This document shows positions 33,801 to 45,800 of a DNA stretch of 64,000 bases, one piece after another. Source of the stretch: Pyrocephalus nanus (Eukaryota; Chordata; Aves; Passeriformes; Tyrannidae); the NCBI GenBank assembly GCA_038380795.1, contig CM076271.1, forward strand, positions 20,847,001-20,911,000, in the 5' to 3' direction. Numbering within the stretch: the first letter of the stretch is position 1; each line of letters begins with the position of its first letter. The notes under the pieces are model-generated. The model saw only the letters and a program-made list of their open reading frames with translations. It had not been told where the DNA came from and searched no databases. The position numbers and the translations under genes were made by a program.

Positions 33801-36800
33801 CTCTCCCTCCCAGACAGCCCGTGGAGGCAGAACGCTGGTGTTTTATAGATTGACCCTCGTTTTGCTGTCAGGAGTCTGGTGACTGAGGGAATGCTGGGGC
33901 TGCTGTTCATTTTTAAAAGCACTTTGTTTAAAGAATCAATCATGGACAGCAGGGTCCAGTGCCTGGATCAGGATGCATCACTGTGCCAAGCTGGACAGCC
34001 CAAGGCACTGCCCTCCTCAGTGCAGCCTCCAGGGTTCCCAGCAAGCCCCAGCTCCAGAGCTGGAGGAGGAGCTGCTCCCACGCCCCCTCCCTGCCCTGTG
34101 CTCCATGAGCCATCACCCCTGAGGCCCTTCCAGCCCCCATCTCAGCCCTCCCCGCAGAGAGCCAGCCAGGAAGGTGTCACAGGTGGCCACGTGGCTCCCG
34201 TGCGGGTCCCCCAACCCCCTCCAATGCTGCACTGCCTGGTGTCCCTTGTCCTTGTGCCAGCCTGACTCTGGGTCAAATCCCCAACAGGAGCTGTTCCTGG
34301 CACTTCTCCATGGTCAGGTGCAGGGAAGAGGCTCCTGATGGCCTCCCTGGGCTGCCCTCCAGCAGAACACGCACACCAGCCAACACCCTCACCCTTCCCA
34401 TGGGCTCAGTAATGGCTGCATGGACACAGACAGGGCTGGAGCCAACACCCTGCCCACAAAGAGCCTCAACCCCAGCCAGGCTCCCCACTCCTCCTCTCTC
34501 ACCCACCTTCTCTTTCATCTTCTCAATCTTCTTGACAGAGCTGCGCCGCTGGGGCCGGTCCTCGTGCCGCAGCAGGTTCACGCTGATGTCCCCTGACTTG
34601 TTGAACTGCTTTTCCTCCTGCTTCTCTGCCTCCTTCAGCTTGCTCTCAGCACTGATGCTCTCTGCGTGGTACATGTGGTAGGTCTTCATCACCTGCAGAC
34701 ACAGCAGGCTGTGAGCTCCTGCCCAGGGCCACAGCAGCACCGGAGCAGGGGAAGGCACAGCCACAGCCACAGCCACAGGCAGGGCAGAGGGGCTGTGGAG
34801 GCCACTGTGGCATTACAGAGCAAGATGGGGAGGAAAAGCCTGTGAGATGAACCCCATCCCCAGCTCTACTTTCAACGGCTCCAGGTTGGTGTAAGAACCA
34901 CGATCCAGCTCGGTCCTGCTGTGGGGACAGGCTGAGACATGTCCCCAGCACCCCTGCAGTCAAAGAGCACTGTGCCTGCCAACAGGGAAATGAGGAATAA
35001 CCAGCTTTGCAGCTGGGATAAGGGTCTCCACAACAAGCGACTGTGAGGAGGCCACAGTCACCCTGAACTCCCTTTACACCCAACATATCTGTTCCTACAC
35101 TTGCAAAGACATGACACAGCCCCTGCTCCACCACCCTGACAGCAGGACCACCCAGAACTGGAGGAGCTGCAATTCCCAAACAAAAATGGGGTTTGTCTCC
35201 TGTCACCACCTCATCCTCCTCTTGCTGCCACCAGCAGGCACGGGCAGCACCAGTGGGTGCAGCAGCACCGTGTCCTTCACATTCCAGATCCACTGCCAGG
35301 AACACTCTGCAGGTCAAACTTCCACCCTTCCAGCTTTCCCTTTCAGATACAAGGGCCCAAGGGGCACACTGGGATCATTTTAATGAAGCTGGCAAGAGGA
35401 ACCCAACTGCTCCTCTCTCTTTATACCTTTAGTCACACCGTCCCCTTCTACTGTCTCCCTCTGGGATGGGATGGGCTGGGACACCCCGGGATGGGCTGGG
35501 ACACCCCGGGATGGGCTGGGACACCCCAGGATGGGCTGCCTGAGGCTCATGGGTTAAGACAGAGCAGGAACCCACAAAAGCAGAGTAATTTTACACAAGG
35601 CTTAATGAAGAAAACACAGAGTTTTCCTCAGCTGTGGCTGTCAGCAGGACCCAGGAGTGTTTGACTTGGCCCAGGTCAGGCTGAGCCACATGATCCCTCC
35701 TCCTGCCAAGCTCAAAGCTCAGCTGAAATGGGCTCCAAATGCCACACTGGAGCCGCACAAAATGTGCCACTGCGGGGAGATGACTGCAGGCAATGGCAAG
35801 GGACAGTGAGCAAAGGCTCCTGCCTTGGCCCTGAGCTACTTCATTGCAAAGCCCTGCAAGTTATAATGCACATTCCAGCCGTGTATTGCAAACTGCAGTT
35901 TCTGCAGCAAATGTCACAGGACACATATAAAACAGCCAATTCCTGGGATTTTCCCAAGGAGAACAACCAGCGGGCTTCACTGAGCCCTCCTTATCCTCAC
36001 CATCTCCATCTCTTTATAAAGCACTCCTAGGAAAGTGAAAAAACAAAATGCTGCCCAACAGGCATGTGTTACTGCATCAGGCAGTAACGGGAGAGGTTTC
36101 TGCAGCACCCAGAGGGGCCCAGACACAACAGGACAGAGAAGCCCAATGAATAACAAGGATCCAAACTGCAGGGCTCTTGTGAAATCTAAAGGTTATGGGA
36201 CTGATACTCAACCAAAACAGATGCCTTGAACAGCTCACTGTGCACTTCACCAGCTGCCCTGCCACACAGCTCACGCTCGGAAATTCAGGGGTTATTTTTG
36301 TGTATTATGTGGCTCGGTTTTGGCTGGGGCCAACCTGCACTGCAGCAACGAGCCCCCATCCGCAATTCCCTCGTGCCATCTCGGTGCCTGCAATCGAGTC
36401 ACGCTGTCCCTGGCTTGCACTGCTGTGTCACAAAGACAAACTGCCACAGCTGCGGCCCCGAAAGCTTTCCTGCAAATCAGTTAATTAGCTGCAGTGGAGG
36501 AGGAAAAATATGTTCCAATGTTCATTAGTTATTTAACAACACGAGTTGTGTTTTCCATATTAATTACATGTTCTGCATAAAGGCTGTTGCCAAAATAGCG
36601 GCCATAAATGGCACTGTTGGCTGTATTCAGCTACCAGGGCTTTGTCCTTCTGAACAGCTCATCCCCAAGGTTCTGACCCAGCAAAGAAGTCAGAGCAGAA
36701 ACAGAGTGACTGTGTCAGGCACAGCTCAGGCCCAGGAACATCCAGCCTTTACAGGCTCCAACTTGGTACCTGTCTGCTGCAGTCTGTAAGCAGGAACCAA

Positions 36801-39800
36801 AAGGATGAAGCTGGTTTTAATTCACAGCTGAACTGTTTCTGTACAAAACCATTCACAAGCATCTCCAGAACCAAAGGAATCCACTTCCTTTTTGACTGAA
36901 GTCAGCATGGGTTGGGTTTGGTTCTTTTCACAGAGAGTCCACGGGGTGACTTGTACCAGAGCAGCAACAAGGCTGAGTTAAAATCAATTTGGTTGCTTTG
37001 GCTTAAGTTTGAAACACTGAATGCCTGAGAAGCCTGTAAAAAATTATAGTTTCTGTCCAGTGCACAGAGTCCCCCTCAGAGAGGCCTAAAAAGCAGCTGG
37101 GCCAGGGCACAGATGTGCTGCAGTTAAAGACCTGGCCAGAGATGAGAGAAGTGACTTCCCTGTGCTGAGAGCAGACAAGTGACATTCCTCAAGCAGCATC
37201 CTGGTGTCCTGTGGGCCAGGTCCTTATCCTGTGTCTGGTTCCATCAGCAGTCACGGTTCTCGTGGGCACCCAGCGTGCTGCACTGACCACACCGACAGCA
37301 GCTCAGTCCCAAAGGTGTCCTCAGCCACCCCCAGCACCCTGAGCCAGGGCTGCAGCCAGGCCTGTTTCACCTGCAGGCTCAAGGACAGATCTCTCTGTCC
37401 AGCACTAACCAGATTTGAGGTGACCTTGTTTGCCCTACAGGCCCTAATTTTTCTTCATGTTTCATCATCGTTTCTGCTCCTTCCCAGCTGGATAACACAA
37501 TTGGTTTGTTATCTTAGCAGCAAGCAAACACAAAGTTCCTCCAGCTGATCCAGTTTCACCACTCAAACCAGTGTGTTTCACCATTCAAGGCCATTCTGCT
37601 CAGCACACGAAGCAAAGCAGTGAATGGGGGAAATCTCAGTTCCTGTGAGGACAAGTTTAGCCCCAGACTCAGCAGGAGCACAATTTCCCTCTCTGCTCCT
37701 CACACTGTGGATCTCAGCACACTGACCCCCCTGCTGACCCCAGCATGTCCCTCAGGTGATGCCCCTGTCCTGTGTCCAGGTTCAGAGCTCACTGGCCTGC
37801 AGGTATTAAGGTCAGCCCAGCTCTTGTTAGTCTTTCCTTGTTTTGCATCTGTCAAGATGCTGTTGTAATTGATCTTAATTAGTCACCACCCCTTGAGCTT
37901 GTGACACTCAACCATCAACAATGCACTCCCAAATCTCACACAGGCTTTTTAATCTGATCTGCTGTCCACCCACACTGCAGGGCTCCAAATCCTTCAACAG
38001 CCACTGCAAGAACAAGCCTGTTAAGAGAAGATTTATGGCAGAAATTTCAAATACGATCCTTCATGCTCTGTTGTTTAGGCCTGTTTTTCAAAAAGATGGA
38101 ATGGAATGATTGTTTAGAAATAAACCTGTTGCAGTGTTATTTATATACCAGTAACAGATACAACCAAAGAAAGCAAATACATTGTCCCAGTTTTCCAATA
38201 CAAGACAGACTTTGCATTGCTTTGTTGCTTCTAAACCACAAATAAAATATTTTTTTTTTTTAAAAAGCAATTGTTACAAGGCAAGAGACAAAGGCAAGAC
38301 GAAGAATTTTACTTGCTATGAAAAGTTTACTTGCTATGTCTTGCTATGGAAACCTGCTTTTGAAGAGCCCAGTCCTGACTAACAGTGCATGATCTCACCA
38401 GGAGGCACAGACAGCTCCACAGCCAGAGCGCTCCTCGGAGCAGGAGATGGAGCTGAGCTAAACACTCCCTGCCTTCCCCAGCAGGTCACGTTCATCCATT
38501 CCCCCCCAGGCCACGGACTCACAGGAGCAGGGCAGGTGTCAGCACCAAACAAGCACGGCCAGCTCAGAGCTGCCAGTGCCTGGAAATCACCACCCGAGGG
38601 ACTGAGAGGGACCCAAAGGCCACACAGTGCAGGAGCCGCAGCAGGGAGAGAGTTACGGACACCAGATCACACCAGATCACACCAGATCACACCCACACAC
38701 GCCCGGGTGTGCTGAAGGGAAGCAGCCCTTCTCACTGGAGCGTTGGGAGATGCTCTGGATGGAACGGCAGGGGCAGAGCCCTCGAGCCACCCCGAGGCTG
38801 GGCACACACTCTGCTCAGTGGGCACACACTCTGCTCAGTGGGCACACACTCTGCTCAGAGGGCACACACTCTGCTCAGTGGGCACACACTCTGCTCAGAG
38901 GGCACACACTCTGCTCAGAGGGCACACACTCTGCTCAGTGGGCACACACTCTGCTCCACCGAGCAGCACTCCCCGCACCGCCGGCCATGCGCAGGCCATC
39001 GGTCACTGCTCACCGTGTACAGCTCGTTGGTCACTTTCAGGAGCTCCTCGTGCATCTGCAGGCCGATCTCCTTACTCTGCAAGACAAAAATGAAGAAGTG
39101 CTGAGACTCTGCTCTGCTCAAAACATGCAGTTCTGAAAGGAAAAGATACCCTGGAGGGATTCTAACTGTGAACACACGGCAAAGCCTTGCCTTCAGAACT
39201 GCTGCCTTTGCATTTGAGGTCGATGTTTGTCCCTGGATCACCCAACCTGGGTTTCAGAGACCACAAGGAAGAACATCAATCAATTTAACTTATTTATCCT
39301 GCAAAAGGGATGAATCTAAAATTGCAGGCAATACTGCTTTGTCCTTCCACTGGCGGAATTTATCTCCAGCCTACAGACAACTCCCCCTGTGGATCTAATA
39401 CCTAACACCCTCCCCTAGGTTTGGGTCTGGTTTTACACTGAGACTGGCAGAGTGCACAAAGCTGGGCCCACTCCACAGCCAGGGTGTTTTAGAGCTTGAC
39501 TCTGCCTATTTTTCAACAAAACCTGCCTTTGTGCATGTGGGTGAGCGGCTGCTGCATTCTCTAACCAAGCAGGCTGTGTGAACTCCCCTGTATAACTTAC
39601 ATCATCCAGTAACCATCTGTGGGTACACAGATCCCTTAGATTGTCTTTCTCCAGTCCCACAGCATCACCTGTCAGCCTGTCTTGATCTGACACCTCATTA
39701 AACACACCTGCTGTTGGACCTGCAATTTCCAGCCAACACTGGTATTTCAGAATGAGGATTATTGGGGCTCCCCAGCCCCAGCATCCCAGATTTCAGATGT

Positions 39801-42800
39801 TCCTCGGCCATGACTCACCCTCCCCAGCCCTGTCCTCAGCAGATCATTTTCACTATTCTGACCTGAGTGAATGAAAGTATCTCTGAAAAGGGACATTTTA
39901 TTACAAAATAGCTACACTACAGTTATATAATAAAGTTTCCACTTTCACAGCTGCAACAGCCAAAGTTCAGCCAGCTCGGGAGATCCTTATTGCCAGTGAG
40001 TAACCCCTGGCATCCTTCTGTCTGCTGAAATCCTATTAGCAGTCTGTGTTTTCCCTTTCCTTGCCAGGCAGGAGGAAGCAGATCCAGCCATCAGCCTCCC
40101 AAAGCATGGCCCAAAGAGGCCACAGCGTGGGGAGCTGCCCAGCACTGGAGCCTGGCTGCAGATCAAGCCAACTCCTGCCACACCCCAGCATCTGGAGCCG
40201 CTGGGGATGTGCTTACACTGCTTTCCTGCCTCCCTGTAATTACACCCCAAATCTCTACATGGAATCCTCTAGGCTAGGGAACACTTATTATAGCTTGAGG
40301 ATGTGTTTAGACTAAGTATAGACACTCCCCTCCTCCCTCCCTAAAACACCAAACCAAACCAAACCCAAGCAGTTTGTTTCAGATTTCCTCAAATAACTCC
40401 AGGCAGTTTTGAGCACACAGGAAGGGAAAACAACATCCCATCATGCTGGGTGGTGAGAGAGGACCACAACACAGAGAGGTCCTCTAACTTCAGCCAACGG
40501 GACAACCCACCTACTTGTGAAGTTTAACCTTAGATTATTAAAAGTTGGAATCAAAGCAAAGCCTGAAGTAAAGAATCTAAAGAGTCAAGTCCCTTGGATC
40601 CGTGACCATCCAGAAACCACAGTTTATCCATGAGTTAGCACTGGGGTATCTGGGACAGTCTCATCCTCAGTCCCATGCCACTGCTCCCACTCCCACGGGC
40701 ACGGGGTGCCAGGACGATGCCAGGGACCAGGAGGTGCTCGGTGCCCACAGCCACCTGGAACCTCACCCAGACTGAACCTCAGTCCCATTCTCCTACTCAC
40801 TGACACCGGTGGTCACCAGTGCTCTCAGAAGTGTCACTGAGGCTTGCTAACAGCACAGCAGGAGGTAAGAGGGGAGAAAACACCTGCCTGGCCATGGGCC
40901 CCTCTGCCTGGGTTTGGCCCTGCAGGAGGATGCGCTGTGAGATTTCGTGGGACAGAGACTCGCCCTGACAGCAGATCTGCAGAGCCAGATCTCTGCAGGG
41001 ACGCATCTCAGCATCCCCATTTATCACTGCCTATTAGCAACATCGACACACTCGCCTTGATCACCTCCTCCTGCACCAGCAGCGTGACTAGCACTGGAAG
41101 CTCCAGGGAAACTTGCCCAATCGAGTTTTCTTCCTCTGCTTTCCCCCCAGGCAGTTTGGGCTGGGGTTCCTGGCTAGCCACAGTGAGAGGTGTGTCAGAG
41201 CCCAATGCCAGGACTGTCAGCTGAGGGGCAGAACACTTGGGGGAAGAGGAACAAACTGCAGTGCCCCAATTTACCGATGGTCAACCCCCAGCTCAAGCAG
41301 GGCAACGGAGAGAGCAGCAGCTCAGCACCCTGCATCTTTCTTGGCACATCACCATGGCACTGAGCAATTGCTCCTCAGTTATGCTCACCCTGTACCTCAC
41401 CAATCCCTCCCTGCTGCTCTGCTGGATTGTTTACATTTACATAATGAACGCAGGAAACACAAAACCTCCCAGCTCCTCGTGTCCCCACAGCATGTCACAG
41501 CCCATTAATAAACTCTAGGTGGGGGGAATTAAAAGTGACATCTCTGGAAAAAAAATGTTACCCTAATTTACAATCAAAGAAAAATCCCCAGCACACCCAG
41601 CAGCTGAACCACAACTGAGGATGCTTTAACCCTTCCTGAGCCAGCAGCCCCGCTGGCACAGCCTCCCCAAGGAGCGCTGGGCACACTCAGAACCAGAGAG
41701 AACAGGGAAAGAAAGGGCCCTCCTCTGAGCAACCTCAAACACTGCAAGGCTCGATGGATGTCTTCAGAATTCCTTTACCAGGATGCTCCTGTTCCCACAC
41801 ACACGCCCAAGGCACCCCACCAAACACTGCTGGGAAGTGGGATCCAGATCCCTCCAGGCAAGGCGTGCCACAGGGTGAGAAAAATAAAACAGCCAGAAGT
41901 GGCAGCCTCTCCATCCACGTGAAAGGCAAATGATGACACAAAAGAAGCCTTTCCCTGATTTAGTTGAGCATCATTTCCAGGCACAGGTGAGTTCAAGGGT
42001 CAGATGTGGTGAAATCAGAGATCCCCACAACTGTAAAGGCTCCTTCAGATGCAAAGCTGGTGCTGGCTCTGGCAGGCTGTGGATGGAGTCCCACCAGCTC
42101 CCAGGTCAGGAGATGGAGGAGGGAGAAACAAGGAGCAACCACTTCTATAGGATGGAAGTGTTGAGCCTTAAAAGCTGAAATTTAAGTTCAAAAATTAGGA
42201 GGAAGAGATGGAGGAAAACCAAACACAAAGAAATAATTCTGCTGGATGGGTAAAATATTTCATCATCTTGTCCTGGCTGAGGATTAACCTCCTACAAGAG
42301 AACACTCTGAACACTCCATGGATGTCCTTGTTTGAATGCTGACTGGATTTGTCCTGCAGTTCCACATGACACACCATCTACACACATGGGCAGAAGGATA
42401 GTCTTAAAATACATCTCAAAAACAGGTTCAGAGCAAAATGTAAATGGCAGGAAGATTATGAGGCAGGCTTAGAACTGAACTAACCAATATATCCCAAACG
42501 TCTCAAATTTCTAGAGGCCTGAAGGACAGGAAAAGGGATGATGTCCCATCCAAGATCAGCAAACCCAAGCCTGACCTTGCAGTTTAATTTCTAGGTCAGA
42601 TCTATAAAATAGAGGAAACTGGCCATAAAAATATCACATGACATTCACTCTCCAGTCAGGCTTAAAATTTCAAGATAAGCCCTGATTATGAGCCTTGTCC
42701 TGCTGGAGAGCCCTGCAGGCTTGCCCTGCTCCCTGACTGCAGGCCCCAGATGTCCCGTTGACAACAAGGGACAAAATTAAGGAAAATCTTAGAGTCACAG

Positions 42801-45800
42801 AGCCAACCCACTGCTGGGACTCTTCATGTCCTTACCACATTCCCCCTCGCTTTTAGTGAAGAGTTGTGGTCCCCCTGACTGTGAGATTCCCACAACTATA
42901 CGATGCTTCTTTTTATTTGGTTATTATTAATAATTCTGTATCATCAGGCCTCTTACTCTTCACCTTTTTTCCAAGTAATTTTTTAGGAATTGCACTGACA
43001 TTTTTCTTCCTTTTGTTCCCTCTCTTTTAGTCAGTCATTAAGACAGAAAACAACCACTCCTTACTCTTCAACAGCTCTTCAAGAAATTCAGTCTTTCCCA
43101 CTGAAGGCACTGTGCCAGCTACTGACACAATCCCTGGCTCCTAGAAATACCTCCACCAGATTTCTGAGGCATGACTCTTCCCTTCAGGAAGCCACGCTGA
43201 CTCCTCTCCTGTAGCTGCCTCATGCCTGTCATCCTGTTCTTTACCAAGGTTCCACCCAACGAGCCTGTCCTGATCTGTCCTCTGAAGGCCTCCAAGAGTC
43301 TTTAGAGAAAGTCACCACATTTCCACCTTTCATCTCTCTGGCACTGACACCACTTGGAGCACCAGGTCCCACCTCACTGCTTGTCACTTGGCAGTTCTAG
43401 ATCTCAGTTTCCTTAAAACTCTTGAATAAATATTATCTGGAAAGACTTAGAGTGATACTCCTTCAAAAGATTTGCTCTGCAGCATCTGTGACGGTTCCAC
43501 TTCAGATTAAAATGCCAGGATGGAGCCTCACTGAGCTGAACTCCCCCCAGCTGCCCGGGTTACCTTTTTGAAGAGCCTGATGACATCCTCGCTGATCTGC
43601 GACAGCCGCACGATGACGTTGTTCATGAAAATGTCATTCAGGGTGGCGTGGTCTCGGCTCTCCCGCCGGGTCTGCGTCAGGACCAGGTACCAGCAGTTCA
43701 CAGGGGAAAGGAGGTGCTGATCTTTCCTAGGGAATTGGGGGAAAAAATGAAAAATGGCAAGTGAACGAGTCCAAAAGGCACATATTTTCAGATGAATGCT
43801 GTCAGCACATCACCTCCCTCCCCTGCACACATCCACCTGCCCCTTCCTGCAGTGGGTGCCCTGGAAGGTGGCACAGCAGAACAGACATCCATGGCAAGGC
43901 AGAGTTTGGCTCTTTCTTTGCACTCATGCTCTGAACATGATTGTCAGTGTGCACTGCAGAAGGCCCCGTTTGCCACCCAATCAATCCACGGGGCTGCTTT
44001 TTCAGTGCACTGAAAAGCGTTCAGGAAAGGGTTCTGCATCCAGTGTTACCCCTGCACAACATGAACACACCCAGGTGTGCTGGAGGGGACAGCAGGGTGG
44101 CTCCAGAACACCTCTGTGTGCATACACAGGCAGAACAACCACAGACAGAAATGTGGATGCACCTGGCTGTGAACCTGGAATCACCAGGAGCCGCAGCAAT
44201 TGGCAGATCCAGGGCTGGCACAGCCCGCTGCACACGGCTGCACAGGGACAAAGGAGCACCAAAGGGACCGGAATTCTTAGGAGTGTCACAGCCCCATCAG
44301 AATAATGACACACACGAGCAGCTGGGGAGGCAGCACAGATGAGCCTGGTAAGGGCAGGTACAGAGCAGTCTGGAAGAACAAAGTGTATTAGAGAGCCTCT
44401 TGACACGGAATGGGCAGTGAGGACTCATCAGGAGCAAGCACTGAAACCCAGCTGACTCAGTTAACACCATCACCACCAGCACTTGTGCCCAGATGTTTAA
44501 TAACAGTGGAGAACCACTGTCACCTGTGGACACCACATAGCAGCAGCTTCCAGAACTGTGAGCACACCAAGCAATGGAGAGCCTTAACACTGCTCTGAGC
44601 TAGTGGGAGAGGCCAGACACCCCCAGAGCCTTTGTGGGCTCATCTCTGAACCACAGCTCCTTCCTGGCCAGTTCCTGCCCCAGGACAGTTATCCCTGATG
44701 CAAAACACCGCAGCAGCCAGCACCACACAACTGACACACAGCAGCTGGATGCCAAAAGGACAGTGAGGATGTGATTGGCAACTCAGCAGCAGCAGAGTTT
44801 GGCATAAGACACCAGCAAAGCCCCACTGATTGGAGAGACCGAGTAAACAGATTAAATGGGATTTAGTAATATAGGATAAATAGGATTTAGTAATGTAACA
44901 GCAGAAATCGCTGCTCTTGCTCCTGAAATGGGAAAAAAAATCACAAGGAGTTAAAGGAAGAAACAGACTGTGAAGAGCCCAGGGCTGGTGAGGCAAAGGG
45001 CATCAGACACCCAAACCTTCCCCAGGTCCTCCAGGAAAGGCTCTGAACAGTGGCTGCAGTCTTTGGCCACTGAACTGAATGGCATGAGTTTCATCTGCAG
45101 CAAAGGGCACAATTCCAGCTGAGAGATTCTGTCATGAACATCACTGGCAGAAGAAGAGTCCGAAGCCTCGCTGTGGCCCAGGGAGGCAAAGGTGGGGAGC
45201 TGGGGCTGATGTGGTGCAGGGGGAGCAGCCAGGACCAGCACCTGGCTCTGTGCTGCAGGTGCTGCCACGTGGCTCCAGGCACAGATCCTGCCAGGCACAT
45301 CCCACGGCTCCACCAGTGCTGCCCAGTGAGATCCTGCACCCCAACAGCACCAGGACAGGGACACAACAATCCCTGACAGCCACCAGCACCCTGTGCAAGC
45401 ACCGAGCATCATCCAACCCGGCACACTCAGGGACATGTGGGGAGCAGGGACCAGCCCCCCAACAGCACCAGGGCAGTGGCCTTCCCCAGAGCCTTGAGGT
45501 CACCAGCCAGTGGAACACACCAGCCAGCACCCTCACCACAGAACACTCACCTCCAGAATCAAATTCTGACTCAAGTTTGTTTTGCTTTCTGTTTTTTTTT
45601 CAGATATTTTCTCGTTTAGCCAAGTATGGTTAAACTGAAAAGAAGCTGCTTTTGAAAACACATATTCACACATCCTCAGATTTCACAATTTGCATCACCA
45701 GTTTGATTCTCACACGATCCCAGCATCCAGTTCATACTTCCTATTTCAAAGCTTTGTTTCACAATATTTCCACTAAGGATTTGCCTGGCTCCAGCACCGC

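Larger units (their letters stand above)
34693..39013 (-). other. SRGAP3 intron 4
   Basis: 4,321-bp GT-AG intron. It contains a 20-bp minirepeat (35471-35538), an AT-rich candidate enhancer (36460-36640), a T/A run near 38249-38265 and two arrays near the exon 4 side (38661-38690 and 38801-38956). The rest shows nothing recognised. Confidence 0.9.
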
